A stretch of 49,546 nucleotides of DNA. Origin: Lachnoclostridium sp. UBA7215. Its GTDB lineage: Bacteria; Bacillota; Clostridia; Lachnospirales; Lachnospiraceae. The stretch covers positions 1 to 49,546 of the forward strand of contig DKUB01000089.1 in NCBI GenBank assembly GCA_002490465.1, given 5' to 3'. The notes beneath the pieces were generated by a model. That model saw nothing but the letters and a program-made list of their open reading frames with translations, had not been told where the DNA came from and did no database searches. The translations under genes were made by a program, and so were the position numbers. Shown piece by piece: positions 6,769 through 14,914 of this stretch. Position 1 is the stretch's first letter, and the number at the start of each line of letters is the position of its first letter.

Positions 6769-8034
6769 CTATTTCTTCTTAACCCTGATTATGCAGCTCT
6801 TTCTTTTACTTCCGCAGTAAACATAAATACGTGTTTTCCCTGCCTTTTTTGCTGTCACCTTACCATTTGGGCTGACCACCGCTATCTTTTTATTTTTAGA
6901 TACGAACCGCAGTTTTGACTGCAGACGGGACGGCCATACCGAATTCGCCCTCAAACGAAAACTTTTTCCTTTTCTCTTTGTAACACGGGTACGATTCAGA
7001 CGCAATGTCCCTATATTAGCAAGATAATTTCTGATTTCCTTTTGTGCTCCCTTTCGGTACAAATCGGTATAGCAGAACAATATATATCCCTCTGTATTTC
7101 CGGATCGGATTTTATTCATCTGCCGGGATAAATTGGTATTTGATTTCTTCCATCCCGTATCGTACGTTACCCTCTCTCCCGCCTTGTACAGTGCCAGTCC
7201 AATATACATTGGAACATCACGGGTATTTAAAGAACGCCAGAGCTTTAATCTCTCTTGAAACAGTTTTGTCTTTTTCCCATTTAACTTATAATCATCAGAC
7301 CAATACAGTTGCGGAGCTATATAATCAACATAACCTGTCTGTGACATCCATGTCTTAATATCTGCCCCTATCTTTTCACAATATGTAATATCCCCGGCAG
7401 GACTGATACCAAATACTTTTCCTTTTTTTCTTGCCGCCTTATGGACTTTATGGATCAGGTCATTGACATGCTCCATCCTCTCTTCTTTTTTAACCTTATT
7501 ATACTTTTTCTCTGAGGTGTAAAAATAATCGTCAAAATGAATGCCATCAACCGAATAACGGTTCAAAATTTCCTTAACCTGTTTTACGATCCGCTCGGTT
7601 GTTGCTGTATTCCCTGGATTCAATGTTTTTTTCATTGTCACCCGGTAAGGATTCATCCATGCATGGAATTTTATGCCATACTTATGGGCATATTGTATCA
7701 ACAACTTTAATGGGTCGTATGTTGGAGCACTTCCCCCCGCCAGCAACCGTTTACTCCATCCGGTTACTGAAGAAGGATAAATAGCGTCATCAAAAGAACG
7801 CACATGAAAATAAACGGTATTGCACCCGTTTGCCCTGATATTGGAAAATATCCTGTCTGCACTGGCACAAAAGTCTGCCTCATTTTTCCCCGCCAGACCA
7901 ATTTCATCATATTCAAAGCAGGAAACCCATACTCCTCTTGTTGAGAGAGAACCTGCTTTTACCTCCTTAACACTCCCAAATCCATACGCTCCAAAAACAA
8001 ACAAAAACAAGAAAATAAAAACGAAACGTTTCAC
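6769..8034 (-). CDS. Secreted GHL10-type (DUF187, family 10-like) glycoside hydrolase with C-terminal Ig-like (Big2-type) domain
   Basis: The 421-residue protein begins with a signal peptide (Lys-Arg then about 18 hydrophobic residues, cleavage likely near VKA-G). From residue 30 it has the hallmark start RGVWVSCFEYDEIGL, followed by YFHVRSFDDAIYPSS, HAWMNPYRV, SVDGIHFDDYFY and APQLYW. These are the strands of the TIM-barrel of GHL10/DUF187 proteins, including the acidic pair in the HFDDYF segment. Residues 340-421 hold a basic Ig-like domain with the phrase VSPNGKVTAKKAGKTRIYV, typical of Big2 cell-surface modules. YngK of Bacillus is a family example. The role is probably hydrolysis of cell-wall or surface glycans, by inference. 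It starts 21 nt after cysK and is the second gene of the run. Confidence 0.85.
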   Translation of the reverse strand: MKRFVFIFLFLFVFGAYGFGSVKEVKAGSLSTRGVWVSCFEYDEIGLAGKNEADFCASADRIFSNIRANGCNTVYFHVRSFDDAIYPSSVTGWSKRLLAGGSAPTYDPLKLLIQYAHKYGIKFHAWMNPYRVTMKKTLNPGNTATTERIVKQVKEILNRYSVDGIHFDDYFYTSEKKYNKVKKEERMEHVNDLIHKVHKAARKKGKVFGISPAGDITYCEKIGADIKTWMSQTGYVDYIAPQLYWSDDYKLNGKKTKLFQERLKLWRSLNTRDVPMYIGLALYKAGERVTYDTGWKKSNTNLSRQMNKIRSGNTEGYILFCYTDLYRKGAQKEIRNYLANIGTLRLNRTRVTKRKGKSFRLRANSVWPSRLQSKLRFVSKNKKIAVVSPNGKVTAKKAGKTRIYVYCGSKRKSCIIRVKKK

Positions 8035-8055
8035 AAATTACTCTCCTTTGTCTTT

Positions 8056-8958
8056 TTATAATAATCCAGTGCTAAAATAGCGCTCCATCCTGTCTGCGAG
8101 AATCGTGGCAACAATTTTATCTTTTCCATACTTTCCGGCAATTTGACAGGATGCCCAAACGTTAGCCCCCGAGGATGTTCCGCACAAAAGTCCCTGCACT
8201 CTTGCCAGTTCTCTTGTAGTGGCAATGGCATCCTCGTCTGACACCTCAATCACATCATCTATTAAGTCTGTATCCAGCACAGCCGGTATAAATCCGTCAC
8301 CGATTCCCTGAATGCTGTGCAGGCCCGGTTCATGACCAAGCAGGGCAGAGACATTTTTCGGCTCTACTGCCACCACTTTCAAATCCGGATTTTTCTCTTT
8401 CAAATAGGAACCAATACCCTGCAGTGTCCCACCGCTTCCCAGTCCGGAGACAAAAACATCCACCTTTCCCTCTAATTGTTTATAAAGCTCCGGTCCTGTT
8501 GTCTCATAATGTATCCTGGGATTATCCGGATTTTCAAACTGCTGCGGCATAAAGCAATTTCCCATTTCTTTCACAAGCTCCTCCGCTTTTTTTACTGCAC
8601 CGCCTATACTGAGTTCCGGCGGTGTCAGAACAAGCTCAGCCCCTAAAGCATGGATAATCTTTTTCCGCTCCTCGCTCATATTCTCCGGCATAACAATAAT
8701 AACTCTGTAGCCCTTTCTCACGCCAACAAAAGAGAGTCCAATTCCCGTATTGCCGGATGTCGGCTCCACGATGGTCATGCCTTTTTTCAAAAGTCCCCTT
8801 TTCTCTGCCTGTTCCACCATATTTTTTGCCACACGGTCTTTTATACTTCCCCCGGGATTTAAAAACTCCGCCTTTGCATAAATGGGAAGTCCCATTGTTT
8901 CCCGCAGACTTACAAGCGGAGTATTCCCAATCATATCAATTACGTTTTCAACTATCAT
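8056..8958 (-). CDS. cysK: Cysteine synthase (O-acetylserine sulfhydrylase), PLP-dependent
   Basis: CysK makes L-cysteine from O-acetyl-L-serine and sulfide in the cytoplasm. The 300-residue protein has GGSIKDRVAKN with the PLP lysine near residue 40, the TSGNTGIG substrate loop, GLGSGGTLQGIG phosphate-binding loop and GTSSGAN near residue 265. Length is normal for the family. The usual C-terminal PDTGERYLST is changed to ADRMERYFST, altering the loop near the phosphate-binding end; this is a small departure in an otherwise conserved protein. A strong promoter lies 66 bp upstream. Six further genes follow closely on the same strand, so cysK leads an operon of otherwise envelope-related genes. 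Confidence 0.92.
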   Translation of the reverse strand: MIVENVIDMIGNTPLVSLRETMGLPIYAKAEFLNPGGSIKDRVAKNMVEQAEKRGLLKKGMTIVEPTSGNTGIGLSFVGVRKGYRVIIVMPENMSEERKKIIHALGAELVLTPPELSIGGAVKKAEELVKEMGNCFMPQQFENPDNPRIHYETTGPELYKQLEGKVDVFVSGLGSGGTLQGIGSYLKEKNPDLKVVAVEPKNVSALLGHEPGLHSIQGIGDGFIPAVLDTDLIDDVIEVSDEDAIATTRELARVQGLLCGTSSGANVWASCQIAGKYGKDKIVATILADRMERYFSTGLL

Positions 8959-9023
8959 TGCCGTTTTCGTCCCTTCCTATGGCCATTGTTATCTCTTATT
9001 ACTATATGTAACCGTATCAGCTT

Positions 9024-9052
9024 ATTATACTACATTCCTGAGAATGATGCAA
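9024..9052 (-). promoter_or_regulatory. Sigma-A promoter of the cysK operon
   Basis: On the minus strand: TTGCAT (9047-9052), 17-bp spacer, TATAAT (9024-9029). The -35 begins just after the stop codon of the ATPase gene. The 66-bp leader has no obvious T-box or S-box structure; I see only AT-rich sequence. Confidence 0.8.
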
Positions 9053-9055
9053 ATT

Positions 9056-10783
9056 TTACGAGCACAGAAATTCCTCTGCATTTTGGTAGTGAATTCCATT
9101 TTCTGTCCACTGTTCTTCCCCCAGATACAGGATACCACTTTCAATAATTCTGCCAAACCTCTCTTCAATGAGATGGCGCATGGCATCTTCTGTCATCCAT
9201 GCAGGAACCGGTGTATCCGTATCATCCCTGTATCTCACTGTGTACAGCCAGCACTCCGCCGCCTTTGCATCATAGGTGAGAAATGCCTTTTCATCAAGAC
9301 AGTTCTCCATGTACAAACAGCAAACCTTTTTGCCGTGGCAAGCTGACTTGCCGCAGCAAACTTTTTTACCATCTCTGATTCGACGCCCATTCCTGCCGGC
9401 TGCCATTAAAATCACTTCGTGTAAAATGATATCGGCAAGCATTCTCTCTTTTGCTTCCTCAAACATCCTGTCCCGAATCAGCTGTTTATCCCGTTCGGAA
9501 AGATTTGCAAAATAATGGTCACTCATAAAGGCATCCAATAACGTTTTAACCTGTGAACTGCGTATCCATGGCAACGCAAAAATCCCCTTTTCTTCCAGCC
9601 TTTCTCCCGTTTTTAACCTTATTGTAGTATAGGGTACATACAAATCAAGTTCTGTCAGATATCGGACTGCTTCCTGTGTTTCCTCATCATCAAAAACCAT
9701 TCCTCCACGCAGCTTTTTTGCTACTCCCTGCCAGTCATACATTTTAAAATCATGCGAAAAAATGGAAATAATAATTTCTTCATTCAGATTATAGATTACT
9801 TCTTTAATATTATCCGATTTATCCTGTCCCATATCCTGACAGATTACATTGTCAATATAGGCCTCTACAAATTGTTCTTCCCTCAACGGAATAGCGGCAT
9901 CTTCTCCCCATACAGTGCCCGTCTGCATCATTCCCCCGCACAACAAAAAATCATCAAGGGATGTTCTCCCAAATATCTGGTTATACTCTCCAAAGGACAA
10001 CAGCGTGGTATGTATAGCAATAACTTTATCAAAAAGATTTGCCTTTATCACTTTCACTGCTCCTGCCGCATTCATAGCGGAAATAACAATTTTCATCCCC
10101 ATTTTACCATATATATCAGACAACAACTCCACTGTGGCAGCAAACTCATCCCACAGCGGTACTTCGTCTATAAACAGATAACAAAACCCTTTCTCTGCCA
10201 GCTTTTTCACATCTCTGAGCAGCTCCTTCCGTCCATCCGCCGCTGTCATGCGGATATAAGCCGTCTTTTCCCTATTCTCCGGCCTACTATCACATATAGA
10301 CTGATATATCATCATTGTTTTCCCGGTTTTGCGCAAACCAAGCAAAAGGCACACTCGTTTTTCTACCGTATCCTCAAGGTAGGCAGCAAGCTCCTTTGCC
10401 GCACTGCTCCTTATACTGTCCGCCGCACATTCTGCCAATTGCACTAAAAGCCGGCCGCTCAAAACATTTGTCTCGAACTCCGGCATTTTTTGTACCTGTG
10501 CGAAAGATTTATTCTGATTAGACATTGCCTTTTTTAAAATAGACTGAAGCTCTTTGCGTCTCGCTATTTGGTCCCGCACTGTATCCAAATCTCTTTTTTT
10601 TATATACTGACTTTTGGTTTTACCGTTTTCCGCCCACTGTCTGTAAAAATACTCTTTCCCACTTATTACCTTTCGGGAAATATATCCAATTGGCAGTGTG
10701 TGAATCTCTGCCTGTATCTCCTCCAGCTCATCTTCGCTCAACAACTCTTTGTTCAGCACATCCCTGGTGTCTTTCTCGTTCAC
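9056..10783 (-). CDS. Three-part AAA ATPase: DUF6788-like N-terminus, AAA core, DUF4143-like C-terminus with Cys-rich insert
   Basis: The start is taken as GTG at 10783, which has GGGAG 8 nt upstream; this gives 575 residues. Residues 30-90 (GYISRKVISGKEYFYRQW, then KSQYIKKRDLD) resemble the DUF6788 type domain. The ATPase core follows: LLLGLRKTGKTMMIYQS is Walker A near residue 155, and CYLFIDEVPLWDEF is Walker B. The remainder resembles the C-terminal part of DUF4143 ATPases (family of the decayed copy at 1729-2550). Near residue 480 is a short basic Cys-rich insert, GKKVCCGKSACHGKKVCC, built from a duplicated unit. Such ATPases are common in Lachnospiraceae, and their roles are poorly known. 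It starts 36 nt after the last gene of the flagellar tail without an intervening terminator. Confidence 0.72.
   Translation of the reverse strand: MNEKDTRDVLNKELLSEDELEEIQAEIHTLPIGYISRKVISGKEYFYRQWAENGKTKSQYIKKRDLDTVRDQIARRKELQSILKKAMSNQNKSFAQVQKMPEFETNVLSGRLLVQLAECAADSIRSSAAKELAAYLEDTVEKRVCLLLGLRKTGKTMMIYQSICDSRPENREKTAYIRMTAADGRKELLRDVKKLAEKGFCYLFIDEVPLWDEFAATVELLSDIYGKMGMKIVISAMNAAGAVKVIKANLFDKVIAIHTTLLSFGEYNQIFGRTSLDDFLLCGGMMQTGTVWGEDAAIPLREEQFVEAYIDNVICQDMGQDKSDNIKEVIYNLNEEIIISIFSHDFKMYDWQGVAKKLRGGMVFDDEETQEAVRYLTELDLYVPYTTIRLKTGERLEEKGIFALPWIRSSQVKTLLDAFMSDHYFANLSERDKQLIRDRMFEEAKERMLADIILHEVILMAAGRNGRRIRDGKKVCCGKSACHGKKVCCLYMENCLDEKAFLTYDAKAAECWLYTVRYRDDTDTPVPAWMTEDAMRHLIEERFGRIIESGILYLGEEQWTENGIHYQNAEEFLCS
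9328..9381 (-). repeat. Duplicated unit encoding the Cys-rich insert, with central palindrome
   Basis: On the minus strand, a unit of the form GGTAAAAAAGTTTGCTG recurs as GGCAAAAAGGTTTGCTG about 36 nt later, flanking the perfect inverted repeat GGCAAG-TCAG-CTTGCC. The three tandem units encode GKKVCC, GKSACH and GKKVCC. A recent local duplication is likely. Confidence 0.6.
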
Positions 10784-10818
10784 AAGTATCACTCCCTGCA
10801 AAATTTTGCTGCATTATT

Positions 10819-11352
10819 TTACTGCCGCCCGGTAATGATTTTTGCAATTTCTTCATAGGTAGAGCCCGCAGGTATAAAATAGGTCCCCGCCTGTATCTCT
10901 CTGGCATATCCGTTCTTTTCCAATAGATCATCTAATACTTTATCACTTTTTATAATACCGGCCTCCATCATCTCTCTGGCAACCGAACTGGAGAGAAGCC
11001 CTCCCCGCACAGTAAACCGTGTTCCCTGAACCTTTGCAGACTGTCCCTTTTTCACTCCTGCTGAATTTGATGTTTCTGCGGGAGCTGCTGACATACTTGC
11101 AGAAGTTTTCCCAGATGGAATCTTGCCTGACGAAGTCTCAACTGGCGAAATCTCGCCGGGCGAAGTCTCGCCTTGCTGCCGTGATGCTGTACCCGTAGGG
11201 ACAGAAGTTCCCTCCGGAAAGACCATGCCAAGCTTTCTGGCTTCCTCAACAATATTCTGTTCCGGAGCATTTACCCGATAACCCACACAGAGTATGAGAG
11301 CAGTTAAAATAATTCCTGCTCCAAGACCCCGGAGAAAAAATCTTATTTTCAT
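10819..11352 (-). CDS. Membrane-anchored protein with MltG/YceG-like N-domain (LysM-like), no transglycosylase core
   Basis: The 177-residue protein starts MKIRFFLRGLGAGIILTALI, giving a single membrane anchor (about residues 8-26). Residues 55-90 are a low-complexity linker with five tandem pentapeptides of GETSP type. Residues 113-177 read FTVRGGLLSSSVAREMMEAG, then LQAGTYFIP-like AREIQAGTYFIPAGSTYEEI, the small LysM-like domain that precedes the catalytic part of endolytic transglycosylase MltG. The catalytic region is absent, so it probably binds peptidoglycan without cutting it (inference). GGAGGAG precedes the ATG. It sits 22 nt after the DUF6115-like gene at the end of the flagellar cluster. 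Confidence 0.7.
   Translation of the reverse strand: MKIRFFLRGLGAGIILTALILCVGYRVNAPEQNIVEEARKLGMVFPEGTSVPTGTASRQQGETSPGEISPVETSSGKIPSGKTSASMSAAPAETSNSAGVKKGQSAKVQGTRFTVRGGLLSSSVAREMMEAGIIKSDKVLDDLLEKNGYAREIQAGTYFIPAGSTYEEIAKIITGRQ
11098..11172 (-). repeat. Five tandem 15-bp units in the linker of the MltG-like gene
   Basis: Units at 11158-11172, 11143-11157, 11128-11142, 11113-11127 and 11098-11112 encode GETSP, GEISP, VETSS, GKIPS and GKTSA in that order. The first two units differ at only a few bases and the later ones diverge progressively, the pattern of a slippage-grown linker. Confidence 0.75.
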
Positions 11353-11374
11353 TTACTCCTCCATAATCATCTAT

Positions 11375-12178
11375 CTATCCTTTTCTGCCTTCATACAGGG
11401 CAATTACCAGTTTTACCTCACCTTGCCCAATATCCAGCTCTTTTGAAATATCCAGTACTGATTTACCGGCTTTATACATTTTCTGAATCTGAAGATTTAC
11501 ATTTCCTGATACCTCAGACGTCTGTAAATTATCCTCTACATCTGACTGTTGCATAGCAACATCATTTTTTTTCTGCTTTGTGGTATTTTGACTGGCGCCA
11601 GTTACTTTCTTTGATTTTTTCACCTGGGCAAGTCCTGTCAATACACCCGCCTGGGTAGGGGCTGGCTGGAATATTGAAGGATCTACTTCCGGCGTCAGAT
11701 TTTCCGTCCTCACTGCCTTTTCAGCATGGACCACAGAAGCATTTTTCTTTACCGGAGCAGGTTTCTCTTCCTGCTGCATCTGATTTGACACCGGCTTCAC
11801 AGTTTCCGTCATTACTGTTTTCAGCTCTTTTTGCTTTTCATTGAGCATATTATACATAAAGACTACTTCCTGATGGTTACTATTAATTTTCTCCAAAATC
11901 TGCTTCGTAAATTCATCAACGGCCATTATCTTCTCATTACATATCTGACCCATACGGTCTTTTGCCTCATCAATATACTCTTCCTGCTGCTCCTGTAAAA
12001 TTTCTTCCAGACGCTGTTTAACAATCTGCTCATCCTTCTCTGTCCATATTTCCGCTGACGGATGACTGCCTCCATGTGAATCTGAAACCTCCTGTAATGC
12101 CGTTTTCCGGCTCACAAAAAAACTTGCACATACACAAGCAATTCCAATAATAATTAAACAAATTTCTATTCCTGTCAT
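11375..12178 (-). CDS. DUF6115-type membrane/coiled-coil protein with C-terminal HTH-like segment, possibly SwrB-like
   Basis: The 267-residue protein has an N-terminal membrane helix (about residues 5-23), a long charged coiled coil (about 45-130), a low-complexity Gln/Lys/Val region and a C-terminal segment INLQIQKMYKAGKSVLDISK-like that ends ELDIGQGEVKLVIALYEG. That last stretch looks like a helix-turn-helix. In Bacillus the fla/che operon ends with sigD-swrB; SwrB is a membrane-anchored protein that activates flagellar export, with a coiled coil and a similar end. Position near the operon end and architecture suggest a SwrB counterpart, but I do not claim homology. It follows the 103-residue gene by 13 nt. 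Confidence 0.6.
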   Translation of the reverse strand: MTGIEICLIIIGIACVCASFFVSRKTALQEVSDSHGGSHPSAEIWTEKDEQIVKQRLEEILQEQQEEYIDEAKDRMGQICNEKIMAVDEFTKQILEKINSNHQEVVFMYNMLNEKQKELKTVMTETVKPVSNQMQQEEKPAPVKKNASVVHAEKAVRTENLTPEVDPSIFQPAPTQAGVLTGLAQVKKSKKVTGASQNTTKQKKNDVAMQQSDVEDNLQTSEVSGNVNLQIQKMYKAGKSVLDISKELDIGQGEVKLVIALYEGRKG

Positions 12179-12191
12179 ATAATATCCATTC

Positions 12192-12503
12192 CTATATCAT
12201 AATATCAAAGCTACTATCTGAGCGGGGTGCCACCGGGGCCTCCCGCGTTTCTCTCTTTTGTTTCTTTCTCTTCCTTGCTCCAGCATTCCCGCCTCTGCCC
12301 TCACCGTCTTGTAAATCGTACTCTTCGGCATCGCTCTTTTGCATCTCTACCGTTTTTCTTGCTTCCTGTTCCGTCTTTTGCTGAAACATAAGAGCTGGCT
12401 GTTCTACAGCATTTTGTGCCTGATTTTGCTCTCGCCCCTGTATCTGCGCCGCCTCAACTGTCCTCGGCAGCATCGTAAGCTGATCAATAGAATTCATGGC
12501 CAT
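12192..12503 (-). CDS. Conserved small flagellar-operon protein of unknown function
   Basis: The ATG at 12503 is favoured over an upstream GTG because AAAGGAG then has a spacing of about 11 nt, while the GTG would abut it. The product is 103 residues, hydrophilic, Gln/Glu-rich, with a basic KRKKQKRE cluster near residue 80 and the C-terminus SFDIMI. The start MAMNSIDQLTMLPRT resembles small proteins (MAINSIDxQ...P) found next to fapA in other Clostridia flagellar operons. No domain or membrane segment is present. It may be an intrinsically disordered adaptor, but this is a guess. Confidence 0.6.
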   Translation of the reverse strand: MAMNSIDQLTMLPRTVEAAQIQGREQNQAQNAVEQPALMFQQKTEQEARKTVEMQKSDAEEYDLQDGEGRGGNAGARKRKKQKRETREAPVAPRSDSSFDIMI

Positions 12504-12518
12504 ATATGTCACTCTCCT

Positions 12519-14117
12519 TTACAGACCTTCCATTTTTACATCAGCGCCATCCCGAACAAATCGACAATGGCTCAAATGCTCCTGCTGAATTCTCATAGCG
12601 TCCTTTACAATAATTTTTACGCCTGAAAACAGCTCTCCGTTTACCTTAATACAGGACCCCCTGTTCTTATCTATCATTTCCTGAAGGCTGTCTGCCTCAT
12701 ATTTCATCTCATGTATTTCTTTTTTTATCAAAGGCTTTACTTTCGTTGCCTGCCGGATATACTCGTGCTGTTCCGGCGTGATTTCCTTCTTCTGGGCAAG
12801 CAGCTGCTTTACAGTCTCTGCTACCGCCTCAATTTTCTTCAGCTCGCTTTCCTTTTCCTCGACTTTTTCTTTTAAATCATTTCTTCTAAGCGCAAGTTCC
12901 CGTTCTGACATCACCTCTACTGTAGTGGAGGTCCCCATCGTAGAGCCAATAGATGTTGCCGTAATCGTTGCATATGTCCTCATGAAACCGCCGTTTATCA
13001 GGCCCTTTTTCCCTTTGATTTCTATGGCCTCCTTGCATTCTACCTCACTGTGCAGAACAGCATCTGCCATTAAGCCCCCTTCACACTTTACTTTACAGTT
13101 TTCCAAAAACTTAGCTGTAATATTCCCGGCAGCTCTAAGTTCTCCCCGTTCCATGCCCTGCATGCCCCGCTTTAATACAATATTGCCACCGGAATTGAGA
13201 ACAGCACCCTCCACAACGCCATTCACAACAATATCTCCGGTAGCATCAATCGCATAACCGGTATTGACGTTACCCGTCACCTCAACTGTGCCGTTAAACT
13301 TAATATCCCCGGTAGAAGCATCTACATTAGCTGGAACGCGGTATACATCTGAGAGCATTACCATATCCTCTACCAAAGTTACATGACCCGGCACCTCTGC
13401 GTAGAGGTTACACTTATCATCCGACATGCGGATATTGCGTCCGTACCGCAATCTTAATACCTTTACTTTTTTAGGTGGAAGCGGCGTACCGAGTACAGAA
13501 ATTCCCGGTCTTCCTTTATCCGCAGGTGTCAATGTGGCAAGTTTCATACCCTCCTCGGCAAGTTCGATATTTCCTAATTGATGGAAATCTACGCTGCCGT
13601 CCTCATTCTGCTTTGGTTTTGCCGTTGCATTAATATCAAAAAAATACTCAATGGAGGCGTCATGCCCCTCTATGGGAGCAGTCGCCTTTGCCATAATATA
13701 ATCCCTGCAATATTCCCGATTATCCAAAAAATGCTGAATCGCCTTTTTACGGATTCCATGCTTTATTCCGGCAAATTGTAAATCACTCACTATATCATCT
13801 AACGTCAAAAGATTCCCTCCCGTACTGGGTGGGTAAAAGCGAACCAGTGCCCGCTCCGCCTTCTCCGTAAAACTGACAACACAACGCTCTGCCTCCGGAA
13901 TCATTTCAACATCTGCAAGCAACAGCGGATTTACATATTCCTGCGCCTTTATATAATTATCTAAATCTACTAGTTCAAAATTCTCAAATGATATCAGTTC
14001 AAGGTATCTAAGCACTTCCTCAGTCGTTACCGGCTGCCCCCCATCTGCTGGAGGAAATACATGAAGCCTCACGCTTTTGCCATCACTCTCCAATTGAAAA
14101 TAACCGTTTAACGCCAT
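12519..14117 (-). CDS. fapA: FapA-type DUF342 protein
   Basis: The 532-residue protein has a variable N-terminal region (about 1-170) and then the DUF342 beta-helix core with repeated short strands such as VEVTGNVNTGYAIDATGDIV, GGNIVLKRGMQG, GELRAAGNITAKFLENC and GLINGGFMRTYATITATSIG. Residues 410-480 form a coiled coil (LKEKVEEKESELKKIEAVAE). FapA in Vibrio affects polar flagellum assembly and interacts with a sugar-PTS protein; the role in Clostridia is not established. It starts 13 nt after fliA with GGAGAGGAGAG upstream. Confidence 0.82.
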   Translation of the reverse strand: MALNGYFQLESDGKSVRLHVFPPADGGQPVTTEEVLRYLELISFENFELVDLDNYIKAQEYVNPLLLADVEMIPEAERCVVSFTEKAERALVRFYPPSTGGNLLTLDDIVSDLQFAGIKHGIRKKAIQHFLDNREYCRDYIMAKATAPIEGHDASIEYFFDINATAKPKQNEDGSVDFHQLGNIELAEEGMKLATLTPADKGRPGISVLGTPLPPKKVKVLRLRYGRNIRMSDDKCNLYAEVPGHVTLVEDMVMLSDVYRVPANVDASTGDIKFNGTVEVTGNVNTGYAIDATGDIVVNGVVEGAVLNSGGNIVLKRGMQGMERGELRAAGNITAKFLENCKVKCEGGLMADAVLHSEVECKEAIEIKGKKGLINGGFMRTYATITATSIGSTMGTSTTVEVMSERELALRRNDLKEKVEEKESELKKIEAVAETVKQLLAQKKEITPEQHEYIRQATKVKPLIKKEIHEMKYEADSLQEMIDKNRGSCIKVNGELFSGVKIIVKDAMRIQQEHLSHCRFVRDGADVKMEGL

Positions 14118-14130
14118 TTTCTCTCCTCTC

Positions 14131-14895
14131 CTAAAACAAATTCAATAAATCTACCGCATCTCCTAAATGTCCCTTAATTTTTTGAAGTGCTTTTGTATGC
14201 AGCTGAGAGACCCTGGACTCCGAAACACTCAAAATCTGACTAATCTCCTTGAGCGTAAGCTCCTCATAATAATAAAATGTAATTACTTTCTGTTCTTTTT
14301 CCGTCAGCATATTCAGTGCCTCTACCAGCATCTCTTTTAGTTCTTTTTTCTGTATTGCATTTTCCGGCTGTTCAAACTTTGCCCCAAAGGTCTCCATCCG
14401 TCCTTCGCTGCCCTGTTCCAGATAATCGTCCAGAGAAACCATGTTGGTAAACTCTGCCTCTGTTTTCCAATTATCATACTCTTCCCTTGAAATCCCAAGC
14501 TCAACGGCTATCTCATCTGCTGTGGCCGGCCTTCCGTTTTCTGCCTCTAATTTAGCTGCCGCCGTATCCATCTGCTTTTGTTTCTGTCTAAGTGTTCTGG
14601 GAATCCAATCCATTCTGCGGATTTGATCTAAAATAGAACCCCGAATCCTAAGACTTGCGTAGGTTTCAAATTTTACGTTTTTTGTCGTATCATATTTATC
14701 AATCGCATCAATTAATCCGAAAATCCCATACCCTACTAAATCGTCATACTCTACCGTATAACCCAAATACATGCTCAGACGCCCAGCTACCAGGTTTACA
14801 ACATTCGCATACTCCAAAATCAACTGCTCGCGGATTTCCGGCGTCTTGTTCTTCATATACTGATCCCAAAGCTTTTTTCTTTCCGCTTCCCTCAT
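14131..14895 (-). CDS. fliA: RNA polymerase sigma-28 factor (flagellar/chemotaxis)
   Basis: The 254-residue protein contains sigma region 2 (LVAGRLSMYLGYTVEYDDL-like followed by GYGIFGLIDAIDKYD, then FETYASLRIRGSILDQIRR), region 3 around RQKQKQMD..AVELGISREEY and region 4 with the HTH LTLKEISQILSVSESRVSQLHTKAL. It directs RNA polymerase to late flagellar genes. Region 2 and 4 are intact and length is normal for FliA/SigD. It follows a 103-residue unknown by 19 nt. As in Bacillus, sigD is near the end of the fla/che operon. No FlgM anti-sigma factor is in the window. Confidence 0.96.
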   Translation of the reverse strand: MREAERKKLWDQYMKNKTPEIREQLILEYANVVNLVAGRLSMYLGYTVEYDDLVGYGIFGLIDAIDKYDTTKNVKFETYASLRIRGSILDQIRRMDWIPRTLRQKQKQMDTAAAKLEAENGRPATADEIAVELGISREEYDNWKTEAEFTNMVSLDDYLEQGSEGRMETFGAKFEQPENAIQKKELKEMLVEALNMLTEKEQKVITFYYYEELTLKEISQILSVSESRVSQLHTKALQKIKGHLGDAVDLLNLF

Positions 14896-14914
14896 CGATT
14901 AAATCCTTTCCTGG

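Noticed and set aside
12778..13257. Long plus-strand reading frame opposite fapA
   Set aside because: It is Ser/Phe-rich, mirrors the coding strand of fapA and has no ribosome site; it is a shadow frame.
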